DNA of 64,000 nucleotides from positions 229,676-293,675 of the forward strand of contig JBQVNB010000002.1 of NCBI GenBank assembly GCA_052435735.1, in the 5' to 3' direction. Origin of the DNA: Aliihoeflea sp052435735. GTDB taxonomy: Bacteria > Pseudomonadota > Alphaproteobacteria > Rhizobiales > Rhizobiaceae. The stretch's first letter is position 1. Each line of letters begins with the position of its first letter. Shown here piece by piece: positions 34,765-42,692 of this stretch. The notes beneath the pieces are model-generated. The model did not search any database. It saw nothing but the letters and a program-made list of their open reading frames with translations, and had not been told where the DNA came from. The translations under genes were made by a program, and so were the position numbers.

Positions 34765-36252
34765 TCAGGCCGGGCGGCGGATCGACTTGCGGGCTTCGTC
34801 GAGCGCGATGGGCTGGTCGGGGATGCAGATTTCGAAGATGGTGCGCCCACCGCGTGTCTCGACGAGTTCCAGTGTTCCCGCATGGGCGCGGACGAGTTCG
34901 TGCGCGATCGCCAACCCGAGGCCGGTGCCGCCGCTTCGCGCCGCACCGCGGAAGGCGGCGAAGAGATTTTCGCGTGCCCGCTTGGGCAGGCCGGGGCCGG
35001 TATCCTCGATCGTGATCTTCGAGACCGTTCCCTCCCGCAACGCGCCGATGGTCAGCCGCTTGACGACGGCGCTTTCCGTATCCGTCTGCATCGCCTGGAC
35101 GGCATTGCGCGCCAGATTGGCGAGAACTCGGAAGAGGTGATCGGCGTCCGCCTCGACCTCGAGCCCCGGGTCGACCGCATTCACGAACTCGATATCGCCC
35201 TCGGGCGCGAGGCCGAGGATTTCGCCGACATCGTCGACCATCTGGGCAAGGCGCAACCGGCGCCGCGACGGGGGCGCTTCCTGCGTGCGGCCATAGGCGA
35301 GAACGCCTTCGGAATAGGATACCGCGCGATCGAGCGTGCGCACGAGCTTCGGCACGAAGGACTGGACGGTCGCATTGTCGATCAGGCGCAGCCGATCCGA
35401 CATCAATTGTGCGGCCGCCAGCATGTTACGCATGTCGTGGTTGATCTTGGAGACGGCCAGGCCCAGCTCCGCCAGATGCCTCTGCTCGCCCAAAGTACGC
35501 TGCAATTCACCCTGCATGCTCGCCAGTTCGTGCTGGGCAATGCCGATCTCGTCGGTCCGGCGGTCGGGCCGGATGACACGGGCCGGGTCGTCCGGCGCGG
35601 CGGAAAAGGCGAGCATCGAGTGCGTCATCCGGCGGATCGGACGGATCATCATGCGGTTGATCGCCCAGAAGACGAGACCGGCCGTGATAACGGAAATGAT
35701 CAGCGACAGGATCGCCACGTTGCGGGCATAGACCATCATGGCCGAGCGCAGGTCGGCGTCGGGAATGATAAGCTCGAATTCCTTAGTGCTGTCGCCGACG
35801 GGACCGAAGACCCGCAGCATCCGGTCGCCGCCCCAAAGCGCGGTCGACAGCGCATCGCGCACCGCCGCAATCGGCGACGTTGCTTCGATCGCGATATGCT
35901 CGTCGATCGCCGGAGGCATTTCCGCTGCGACGAGGAGCTGGGACATGCCTTCGTCGCGCACGGCGACGGCCTTCGCGCCGAGCGAGGCGAGGACGTCGTC
36001 CTGCGTCGCCCGCGAGAGGCTCGACGCGTCCTCGTCAACGAGCACGGTGGCGACGGCGGCGGCCGTGCTCAGCCGTTCCTCCAGCCAGCGCAGACGGAAA
36101 TTGGCGATGGAGGGAATGAAGATCAGCACTTCGGCGATGAGCACGAAGAGCATGGTCAGCACGAGGAGCTTGGTCGAAAGGCCACGGCCCAGCGCGACGC
36201 TTGCGCGCCTGTCGAGCGCCGCCGCCTTGCCATCTGTCTCGCGGTCCCTCAC
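34765..36252 (-). CDS. Sensor histidine kinase (orphan)
   Basis: A 495-residue membrane kinase. Transmembrane segments lie near residues 26-48 (LVLTMLFVLIAEVLIFIPSI) and 180-202, flanking an extracytoplasmic domain of about 130 residues. A HAMP-like region follows, then the H-box SKINHDMRNML (H272), N-box ANLARNAVQAM, G1 EDTGPGLP and G2 GGTGLGLAIA. GTG 36252 is chosen for AGGAGA upstream; a longer frame would overlap the oxidoreductase. No response regulator gene is adjacent. Third gene of an operon with TVP38 and a flavin oxidoreductase, starting 16 bases after the latter. Confidence 0.9.
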   Translation of the reverse strand: MRDRETDGKAAALDRRASVALGRGLSTKLLVLTMLFVLIAEVLIFIPSIANFRLRWLEERLSTAAAVATVLVDEDASSLSRATQDDVLASLGAKAVAVRDEGMSQLLVAAEMPPAIDEHIAIEATSPIAAVRDALSTALWGGDRMLRVFGPVGDSTKEFELIIPDADLRSAMMVYARNVAILSLIISVITAGLVFWAINRMMIRPIRRMTHSMLAFSAAPDDPARVIRPDRRTDEIGIAQHELASMQGELQRTLGEQRHLAELGLAVSKINHDMRNMLAAAQLMSDRLRLIDNATVQSFVPKLVRTLDRAVSYSEGVLAYGRTQEAPPSRRRLRLAQMVDDVGEILGLAPEGDIEFVNAVDPGLEVEADADHLFRVLANLARNAVQAMQTDTESAVVKRLTIGALREGTVSKITIEDTGPGLPKRARENLFAAFRGAARSGGTGLGLAIAHELVRAHAGTLELVETRGGRTIFEICIPDQPIALDEARKSIRRPA

Positions 36253-36268
36253 GGCGTCTCCTGCCACC

Positions 36269-37696
36269 CTATCCGAAGACCCGGAGAAAGCGAATGATTC
36301 GCCTGACGACGGGTCTGCGGGCCATATCCGTAAAATAGGACATGGCAGCGCGTTTGCCAATTTCCCCCATGGTGGGGTAGGGCGAGATGAAGCCGGTCAG
36401 ATCGCGCACGCGCATCTTCTTCGACAGGGCGAGCGACCAGAAATTGCCCATCTCGGACGCGCCCTTGGCGAGGATCGAAACACCGATAACGCGTCCACGA
36501 CGGTCTGCGACAAGCTTGATCAGCCCGGTCGTCTCGCGCTCCGCCTGGGCGCGGTCATTGTCGTGGACCGGCCAGGTAAGCACCCGCACTTCGCCATGCG
36601 CCTTTCGTGCCTCTGCCTCGGTCAGCCCGACCTGCACAAGCTCGGGGTCGAGAAAGGTGATGCGCGGCAGAGATGCGTAGTCCGCCTTGGCCGGAAGACG
36701 AAACAGCAGCGCGCGGATCGCGATGCCGGCATGGTAGTTGGCTACATGGGTGAATTGCGGCCCGCCCGCCACGTCGCCGATCGCATAGATCCGCCGGTTG
36801 GAACTGCGCAGGCCCGCATCGACGGCGATGCCCTTCTTGTCGTGACGGACCTTCGCGGCGTCGAGAGCGAGGGCGGCCAGGTTCGGCGAGCGGCCTGCGG
36901 CGACAAGCAGATGCGATCCCGCGACGATCTGCTCGCCACCATCCTCTGATTTGGCGACGAGCCGCAGCCCGTCATCCGTCCGCTCGATACGAACGACCGA
37001 GTGACGCTCGACAAGCGCGATCCCTTCCGTACGCAGCGCATCGAGTGCGATGGCCGCCAGATCGGGATCTTCGCGCGAGAGGAAGCGGGCCGCTTCAACA
37101 ACGGTGACGCGTGACCCGAGCCGGCGATGCGCCTGCGCGAGTTCGAGCCCGATCGGCCCGCCGCCGACGACGACCAGATGGTCGGGCCTCTGCTCGAGCT
37201 CGAAGATCGTCTCGTTCGTCAGCACCTCGACGTTTTCGATACCGGGGATCGGCGGAATGACGGGCGATGAGCCGGTCGCGATGACAAAGCGCCGCGCCGA
37301 AATCCGGTGACCGCCCGCTTCGAGGGTCCGTTCGTCGATGAAACGCCCCTCGGCTCTGATCACCTTGACGCCGAGGCCCTCGAAGCGCTCGACGGAATCG
37401 TTCGGCGCGATGGCTTCGATCACGGAACGGACATGGGCGTGAACAGCGCTGAAATCGATGGCCGGGTCGACCTGCTCGATCCCGAAGATCGAGGCCGTGC
37501 GCATTGCGTGCGCCCGTTTTCCCGCTGCGATCATCGCCTTGGACGGCACGCACCCATAGTTGAGGCAGTCGCCGCCCATCCGTCCGCGCTCGACCAGCAC
37601 CACATCGACGCCAAAGGCAGCCGCGGCCGCGGCGACCGACAGTCCGCCCGATCCGGCCCCGATGACGCAGATGTCGGGCGTGAGATGCTCGTGCAT
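36269..37696 (-). CDS. FAD/NAD(P) disulfide oxidoreductase (mercuric reductase/dihydrolipoamide dehydrogenase-like)
   Basis: A 475-residue pyridine-nucleotide disulfide oxidoreductase. FAD motif CVIGAGSGGLSVAAAA at residues 10-25, redox-active pair C44/C49 in GGDCLNYGCVPSK, NAD(P) motif VVVGGGPIGLELAQ near 178, second FAD motif RIYAIGDVAGG, and the C-terminal dimer domain. The C-terminal catalytic His-Glu pair of lipoamide dehydrogenase is not evident (SPYPTMGEIGKRAAM instead), nor is a C-terminal vicinal Cys pair as in MerA, so the partner substrate is unclear. The gene follows TVP38 by 11 bases; the two are often linked or fused elsewhere. Confidence 0.88.
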   Translation of the reverse strand: MHEHLTPDICVIGAGSGGLSVAAAAAAFGVDVVLVERGRMGGDCLNYGCVPSKAMIAAGKRAHAMRTASIFGIEQVDPAIDFSAVHAHVRSVIEAIAPNDSVERFEGLGVKVIRAEGRFIDERTLEAGGHRISARRFVIATGSSPVIPPIPGIENVEVLTNETIFELEQRPDHLVVVGGGPIGLELAQAHRRLGSRVTVVEAARFLSREDPDLAAIALDALRTEGIALVERHSVVRIERTDDGLRLVAKSEDGGEQIVAGSHLLVAAGRSPNLAALALDAAKVRHDKKGIAVDAGLRSSNRRIYAIGDVAGGPQFTHVANYHAGIAIRALLFRLPAKADYASLPRITFLDPELVQVGLTEAEARKAHGEVRVLTWPVHDNDRAQAERETTGLIKLVADRRGRVIGVSILAKGASEMGNFWSLALSKKMRVRDLTGFISPYPTMGEIGKRAAMSYFTDMARRPVVRRIIRFLRVFG

Positions 37697-37707
37697 GAAT
37701 GATCCGA

Positions 37708-38457
37708 TCAGTCTGCGGCAGGCGCCTTGGATGCGGTTCTGCGCGTCCAGTAGGCCTTGACGAGCATGGCCGAAATCGCCAGCAGGGCAAGCCCCGCGAG
37801 CGCCAGCGTGATCTGCGGCGTCACGATGTCGCCAAGCGTCGGCGTCCGGCCGGCGGCGTTGGCGGCCGTCAGGACGCTGTCGACGCCGGCTCCCAGATAG
37901 GCGAGCACGAACGTGCCGGGCAGGATGCCCAGGAACGTCGTCGCGACATAGGTGCCAAGGCGGACCTTGAAGAGGGCCGGCGCCACGTTGACGACGAAGA
38001 AGGGCAGGACCGGCGTCATGCGCAGCACGAGCAGATAGCCGAACGCGTTGTCCTCGAAGCCTTTCGACAAGGCTTCCGCACGTCCCTTGACGCGGCTGCG
38101 CAACGCATCGCCGAGCGCGGAACGGGCTGCCAGGAAGATCAGCGTCGCGCCGATCGTCGCCGAAACCGCGACCACGATGCCGGCGAGCGCCCAGCCGAAG
38201 AGAAAGCCCCCGAAGACGGTGAGGGCGCCTGCGGCGGGAAAGGCGAACGCCGTCGCCACCATGTAGAGAAGACCGAACAGAAATGGCGCGAGGATGCCGT
38301 AGGAGGACGCATAGGCCTGCAACTGGTCCTTGCGCGCGGCGAGTTCGCCAAGGCTCAGATATTCGTGCCAGCCGAGCGCATAGCCAATTGCCAGTCCGCC
38401 GGCGAGGATGGCGAGCGGCACGAAACGCCAGATCGATTTCGACCGGCCTGCTGTCAT
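37708..38457 (-). CDS. TVP38/TMEM64 family membrane protein
   Basis: A 249-residue SNARE-associated (DedA/VTT-like) inner-membrane protein. Hydrophobic segments start near residues 12, 50, 75, 105, 155 and 210. The core VTT motif is FAFPAAGALTVFGGFLFGWA, with LVLRMTPVLPFFVVN and the GTYVATTFLGILPGTFVLAY stretch. Relatives move or scramble lipids; the substrate here is unknown. ATG 38457 has AAGGA at 7 bases; ATG 38529 is in frame but without a ribosome site. First gene of the TVP38-oxidoreductase-kinase operon. Confidence 0.88.
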   Translation of the reverse strand: MTAGRSKSIWRFVPLAILAGGLAIGYALGWHEYLSLGELAARKDQLQAYASSYGILAPFLFGLLYMVATAFAFPAAGALTVFGGFLFGWALAGIVVAVSATIGATLIFLAARSALGDALRSRVKGRAEALSKGFEDNAFGYLLVLRMTPVLPFFVVNVAPALFKVRLGTYVATTFLGILPGTFVLAYLGAGVDSVLTAANAAGRTPTLGDIVTPQITLALAGLALLAISAMLVKAYWTRRTASKAPAAD

Positions 38458-38839
38458 GGCGCCGTCCTTTGTCCGCTCGCGCGAAGTCGCGGCCGCAACG
38501 CGAAGGGTCGGTCGCGACAGATTGGTCATGGCTTTGGCATTGGCGAGGTTGGCTGGCAAGGGATGCTCCCGGTGCGGAGATGCGTCGTGCCGATACACAT
38601 GGCGCGCATTCCGTCCGCCCACAATCCCACACGCCCGGTCTCAAGCGGTGTTGACGAGCGGCCTTGCGCGCTTCACCCCGACGTGACCGACATCGATTGA
38701 CTCGCGCGGGCGATCTTCCTATAAGCCGCGCACGCTCGGGCCCAGGTTCTGGCGCGACTTATGTTGCGCATGGCCGGCCGAAGCTCCTCGTCCGATGAGA
38801 CAGCTACCAAGAAGGGCCGCACCCCGCGGTATTAAATAA
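38458..38839. other. Divergent intergenic region between TVP38 and rpmH (382 bases)
   Basis: It holds the rpmH promoter (38697-38725) and a roughly 110-base rpmH leader. I see no gene, repeat or recognisable structured RNA in it. The promoter of the TVP38 operon must lie in its left half, but no convincing boxes were found. Confidence 0.6.
38697..38725 (+). promoter_or_regulatory. Sigma-70 type promoter of rpmH-rnpA-yidC
   Basis: TTGACT (38697-38702), exactly 17 bases, then TATAAG (38720-38725). The match is strong, as expected for ribosomal protein L34 expression. It gives a leader of about 110 bases before the rpmH ATG. Confidence 0.7.
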
Positions 38840-38974
38840 ATGAAGCGTACCTACCAGCCGTCCAAACTCGTCCGCAAGCGCCGCCACGGTTTCCGCGCGC
38901 GCATGGCCACCAAGGGTGGTCAGAAGGTCATCGCTGCCCGCCGCGCCCGCGGCCGCAAGCGTCTGTCCGCGTAA
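38840..38974 (+). CDS. rpmH: 50S ribosomal protein L34
   Basis: A 44-residue, very basic protein beginning MKRTYQPSKLVRKRRHGFRA and ending RRARGRKRLSA, an unmistakable L34. It is part of the large ribosomal subunit. It is followed after 34 bases by rnpA, the near-universal bacterial order. Confidence 0.98.
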   Translation: MKRTYQPSKLVRKRRHGFRARMATKGGQKVIAARRARGRKRLSA

Positions 38975-39008
38975 GTCGTCGCGGGCCGGGCGCCATAGGG
39001 CAACGGGA

Positions 39009-39347
39009 TTGACCGACCGGCCGCACGAAAATGCACCGGCGCGCTTGAAGAAGCGCGCCCAGTTTCTGGCCGTTCGCCGGGGCGAGAAGCGCCGGGGGCG
39101 GCTTTTTCTGTTGGAGGCGATGCGGCGTGACGACGCGGGAGAACCGCGTCTGGGCATCACCGTCACCAAGAAAGTCGGCAATGCGGTGGTTCGCAACCGC
39201 ATTCGTCGCCGGCTGAAAGAAGCCGTTCGCGTCCATGCGGCGCGTGACATGGCGTGCGGCACCGATTATGTCATCGTCGGCCGCCGCGAACTGCTCAAGA
39301 CGCCGTTCGACGAATTGAAGGCAGAACTCTCCCGCCGATTTCGCTGA
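39009..39347 (+). CDS. rnpA: Ribonuclease P protein component
   Basis: A 112-residue basic protein subunit of RNase P, which trims tRNA 5' leaders. The RNR signature lies in KKVGNAVVRNRIRRRLKEAV near residue 57, preceded by LKKRAQFLAVRRGEKRRGRL. No in-frame ATG exists at the proper place; TTG 39009 (TDRPHENAPARLKKRAQ after the start) fits homologues best. It sits between rpmH and yidC. Confidence 0.93.
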   Translation: MTDRPHENAPARLKKRAQFLAVRRGEKRRGRLFLLEAMRRDDAGEPRLGITVTKKVGNAVVRNRIRRRLKEAVRVHAARDMACGTDYVIVGRRELLKTPFDELKAELSRRFR

Positions 39348-39367
39348 GCGGGGATAGGGATTCCTTG

Positions 39368-41194
39368 ATGGAAAACAATCGCAACTTCTTCATCACCATC
39401 GCGCTTTCCGTCGTGATCCTGACCCTCTGGCAGGTGTTCTACATGAACCCCCGCATCGAGGCGCAGCGCGAGGCAGCGGAGATCCAGGCGCAGCAACAGC
39501 AGGCGGCCACCCCCCAGGGGCAGGGCTCAAGTGTCGCGCCCGGTGATGGAGACGTGCCGAGCGCGCCCGGGACGCAGGCCGAAGTGCCCGGCGGCGGAGC
39601 GCCGTCGGCCGCGCCGCAGACGCGCGACGGCGCCATCGGCGCGACCGATCGCATCGCCATCGACACGCCGCGTCTGTCCGGCTCGATCAACCTGACTGGC
39701 GCCCGCATCGACGACCTGTTGCTGAAGGACTACCGCGTCACCGTCGAGCCGAATTCGCCGAACATTTCGTTGTTGAACCCGTCCGCGCTCGCCAACGGCT
39801 ATTATGCCGAAGTCGGCTATGTCGGGCAGGGCAACGCCGGCGCGGTTCCCGGACCGCAGACGGTCTGGGCCGTGGAAGGCAATCCGCAGCTCACGCAGGA
39901 CGCACCGGTCACGCTGACCTACACCAACGATGCAGGCCTGACCTTCGAGCGCACGATTGCGGTCGATGCGGACTACATGTTCACCATCTCCGACAGCGTC
40001 ACGAACGCCGGCGGCGAGCAGGTCGAACTGATGAATTACGGACGCATCACGCGCGTCGGGACGCCCGACATCGAAGGCATCTTCGTGCTTCACGAAGGTC
40101 TGATCGGGGTGACGGGCGAAGAGGGGCTGCAGGAGATCGACTATTCGACGCTCGCCGAGGATCGTCAGATCACGCCCGGCAAGAGCAATGATGGCTGGCT
40201 CGGCATCACCGACAAATACTGGGCGGTGGCGATGGTCCCGTCCGATGGTCAGGCGTTCCAGCCGCGCTATTCCTATTTCGACGATGGCCGCGTCCGCTAT
40301 CAGGCGGACTACCTGTCCGACGCGGTTTCCGTCGCGCCCGGCCAGTCGACCGAAATCGAGACGCGCGTCTTCGCCGGCGCCAAGGTCGTCGGCGTCATCG
40401 ACGCCTATGAGGAAGCCTATGGCATCCGCCAGTTCGAACTCCTGATCGACTGGGGCTGGTTCTATTTCATCACCAAGCCGATGTTCTTCGTCATCGACTG
40501 GTTCTTCCGCCTGTTCGGCAATTTCGGCGTCGCGATCCTCGCGACCACCGTTCTCGTCAAGCTCATCTTCTTCCCGCTCGCCAACAAGTCCTACGTGTCG
40601 ATGGCGAACATGAAGAAGGTGCAGCCCAAGCTGATGGAAATCCGTGAGAAATATGGCGACGACCGGATGAAGCAGCAGCAGGAGATGATGGAGCTCTACA
40701 AGAAGGAAAAGATCAATCCGATCGCCGGCTGCTGGCCGATCCTTCTCCAGATTCCGGTTTTCTTCGCGCTCTACAAGGTGATCTACGTCACGATCGAGAT
40801 GCGGCACGCGCCGTTCTTCGGCTGGATCAACGATTTGTCGGCGCCCGATCCGACGTCGCTGTTCAACCTCTTCGGCCTTCTGCCCTACGATGTGCCGTCC
40901 TTCCTGATGATCGGTGTCTGGCCGTTGATCATGGGCATCACGATGTTCGTGCAGATGCGCATGAACCCGACGCCGCCCGATCCGACCCAGGCGATGATCT
41001 TCAACTGGATGCCGGTCGTCTTCACCTTCATGCTTGCGACGTTCCCCGCCGGCCTCGTGATCTACTGGGCCTGGAACAACACCCTGTCCGTTCTCCAGCA
41101 GGGCCTGATCATGAAGCGCCAGGGCGCCAAGATCGAGCTTTGGGACAATCTGTCCGGCATGTTCCGCCGAAAGCCCAAGGAACCGGCCGAGTAG
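39368..41194 (+). CDS. yidC: Membrane protein insertase YidC
   Basis: A 608-residue insertase of the inner membrane. The N-terminal transmembrane anchor is at residues 6-24 (FFITIALSVVILTLWQVFYM), then a Pro/Gln-rich linker, the large periplasmic P1 domain (about 95-345), and the conserved 60KD_IMP core with five helices (VAILATTVLVKLIFFPLANK; NPIAGCWPILLQIPVFFALY). The core Arg of the hydrophilic groove is expected in the first core helix region. Start ATG 39368 lies 20 bases after rnpA. A strong terminator follows. Confidence 0.97.
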   Translation: MENNRNFFITIALSVVILTLWQVFYMNPRIEAQREAAEIQAQQQQAATPQGQGSSVAPGDGDVPSAPGTQAEVPGGGAPSAAPQTRDGAIGATDRIAIDTPRLSGSINLTGARIDDLLLKDYRVTVEPNSPNISLLNPSALANGYYAEVGYVGQGNAGAVPGPQTVWAVEGNPQLTQDAPVTLTYTNDAGLTFERTIAVDADYMFTISDSVTNAGGEQVELMNYGRITRVGTPDIEGIFVLHEGLIGVTGEEGLQEIDYSTLAEDRQITPGKSNDGWLGITDKYWAVAMVPSDGQAFQPRYSYFDDGRVRYQADYLSDAVSVAPGQSTEIETRVFAGAKVVGVIDAYEEAYGIRQFELLIDWGWFYFITKPMFFVIDWFFRLFGNFGVAILATTVLVKLIFFPLANKSYVSMANMKKVQPKLMEIREKYGDDRMKQQQEMMELYKKEKINPIAGCWPILLQIPVFFALYKVIYVTIEMRHAPFFGWINDLSAPDPTSLFNLFGLLPYDVPSFLMIGVWPLIMGITMFVQMRMNPTPPDPTQAMIFNWMPVVFTFMLATFPAGLVIYWAWNNTLSVLQQGLIMKRQGAKIELWDNLSGMFRRKPKEPAE

Positions 41195-41203
41195 GCAATG
41201 GAT

Positions 41204-41233
41204 AAAAAGCCCCGCCGCAAGCGGGGCTTTTTT
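41204..41233 (+). terminator. Rho-independent terminator after yidC
   Basis: GCCCCGC/GCGGGGC stem (41209-41215, 41221-41227), 5-base loop and a six-T run, with a matching A-run on the left. It ends the rpmH-rnpA-yidC transcript. Confidence 0.9.
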
Positions 41234-41325
41234 GTGGTCACAGTTAGGTGAACCTCGAAACTGGACGCTCAGCCCTCCCGTAACTCCCCATGTCAACGAC
41301 ACAACAACGCTTTGGGAGAGGCATC

Positions 41326-41877
41326 ATGAAAAAGCTTTCGATCACGACCCTTCTGGTATCGGCCGCCGTCGCGCTGGCCATTCCGGCATCCGCCCAGCAG
41401 AACCCTACCGTCGGCGGCGCGCCGATGCTGGTTGAGCGCAACATCGTCGAAAATGCGGTGAACTCACCGGTCCACACCACCCTCGTCGCCGCCGTCCAGG
41501 CCGCCGATCTTGCCGGAACCCTGTCCGGCCCCGGTCCCTTCACCGTATTCGCACCGGTGAACGACGCCTTCACCATGCTGCCTGCCGGAACCGTCGACAC
41601 GCTCCTCATGCCGGAGAACAAGGGCCAGCTCACGAGCGTGCTCACTTATCATGTCGTTCCCGGCAAGCTCAGCGGTCCCGAGCTTCTGCGCCGTGCCAAT
41701 GCCGGTGGCGGCGAAGCCCAGTTGACCACGGTCCAGGGTGGAACGCTGACGGTGGTGCCGTCCGGCCGCGGCGTCGCCGTGACCGATGCGAACGGGACGA
41801 CGAGCGTCGTCACCACGGCTGACGTCAATCAGTCGAACGGCGTCATCCACGTCGTCAATCGCGTCCTGCTTCCCTGA
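41326..41877 (+). CDS. Fasciclin domain-containing secreted protein
   Basis: A 183-residue exported protein. The signal peptide is at residues 1-23 (LLVSAAVALAIPASA, then QQNPTVGG). One FAS1 domain follows, with the H1 and H2 boxes GPFTVFAPVNDAFTMLP and NGVIHVVNRVLLP and the YH pair in VLTYHVVPGKLSG. FAS1 proteins mediate adhesion or remain of unknown role in bacteria. GGGAGAG lies before ATG 41326. It sits between yidC and engB after a terminator, an unusual insertion into that housekeeping block. Confidence 0.92.
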   Translation: MKKLSITTLLVSAAVALAIPASAQQNPTVGGAPMLVERNIVENAVNSPVHTTLVAAVQAADLAGTLSGPGPFTVFAPVNDAFTMLPAGTVDTLLMPENKGQLTSVLTYHVVPGKLSGPELLRRANAGGGEAQLTTVQGGTLTVVPSGRGVAVTDANGTTSVVTTADVNQSNGVIHVVNRVLLP

Positions 41878-41891
41878 CAGGAAAAAGCGCT

Positions 41892-41916
41892 CGGCCGGAC
41901 TACCATTGTCCGGCCG
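41892..41916 (+). other. Hairpin after the fasciclin gene
   Basis: CGGCCGGAC/GTCCGGCCG is a perfect 9-bp stem with a 7-base loop, 15 bases after the stop codon. No T-run follows, so it may be a Rho-assisted end or an RNA stabiliser. A TTGACA box (41939-41944) beyond it may start engB transcription. Confidence 0.45.
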
Positions 41917-41999
41917 TGCGACTGCGACCTGCTTGCGCTTGACAAGGCGGGCCGAAAGCTCAATGCCAACAACGGCCCTGACGGCCGTGGAGACTTGCG

Positions 42000-42665
42000 T
42001 TGAGCGATATGGAAGACCCCCGCCCGGCACCCATCGTGGCGGCACCGTTCCCGAAGAACTGGATCTTCATTCGCGGCGTCCCGTCGATGAAGTTCCTGCC
42101 CCCCGAAGGCCCGCCCGAAATCGCCTTCGCCGGCCGCTCGAATGTGGGCAAGTCGTCCCTGATCAACGGCCTGGTCGTCAGGAAGGGTCTCGCGCGAACC
42201 TCGAACACGCCCGGCCGCACCCAGGAACTCAACTATTTCGTGCCTGATGGATACTCAGGCGAAGCAGGCGACCTGCCGCCGATGGCGCTGGTCGACATGC
42301 CCGGCTACGGCTTTGCCAAGGCGCCGAAAGCGCAGGTGGACGCCTGGACGAAACTCGTCTTCGACTATCTGAAGGGTCGCGTCACGCTGAAGCGAGTCTA
42401 TCTCCTGATCGATTCCCGCCATGGCGTGAAGCAGAACGATTCCGACGTGATGGACCTGCTCGACAAGGCGGCCTGCTCTTATCAGGTGGTCCTGACCAAG
42501 ACCGACAAGATCAAGACGGCGGACATCGAGCCGCTGATCGAAGAGACGACACAAAAGATCAAGCGCCGCCCAGCCGCGTTTCCCGTCGTCCTCGCGACCT
42601 CGTCGGAAAAGAACGAAGGGCTCGAGGAGTTGCGCGAGGCGATCATGAGGGCCTGCATAACCTGA
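42000..42665 (+). CDS. engB: Ribosome biogenesis GTP-binding protein YihA/YsxC
   Basis: A 221-residue GTPase needed for large-subunit assembly. G1 GRSNVGKSSL near residue 45, G3 DMPGYGFAKA, G4 TKTDK, and G5 ATSSEKNEG. TTG 42000 is chosen because GGAGA lies 6 bases before it; ATG 42009 is a near alternative. It is downstream of yidC as in other Hyphomicrobiales, but separated by the fasciclin gene. Confidence 0.95.
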   Translation: MSDMEDPRPAPIVAAPFPKNWIFIRGVPSMKFLPPEGPPEIAFAGRSNVGKSSLINGLVVRKGLARTSNTPGRTQELNYFVPDGYSGEAGDLPPMALVDMPGYGFAKAPKAQVDAWTKLVFDYLKGRVTLKRVYLLIDSRHGVKQNDSDVMDLLDKAACSYQVVLTKTDKIKTADIEPLIEETTQKIKRRPAAFPVVLATSSEKNEGLEELREAIMRACIT

Positions 42666-42692
42666 CCGGGGTTGCGACCGGGAGAGGCGGCG

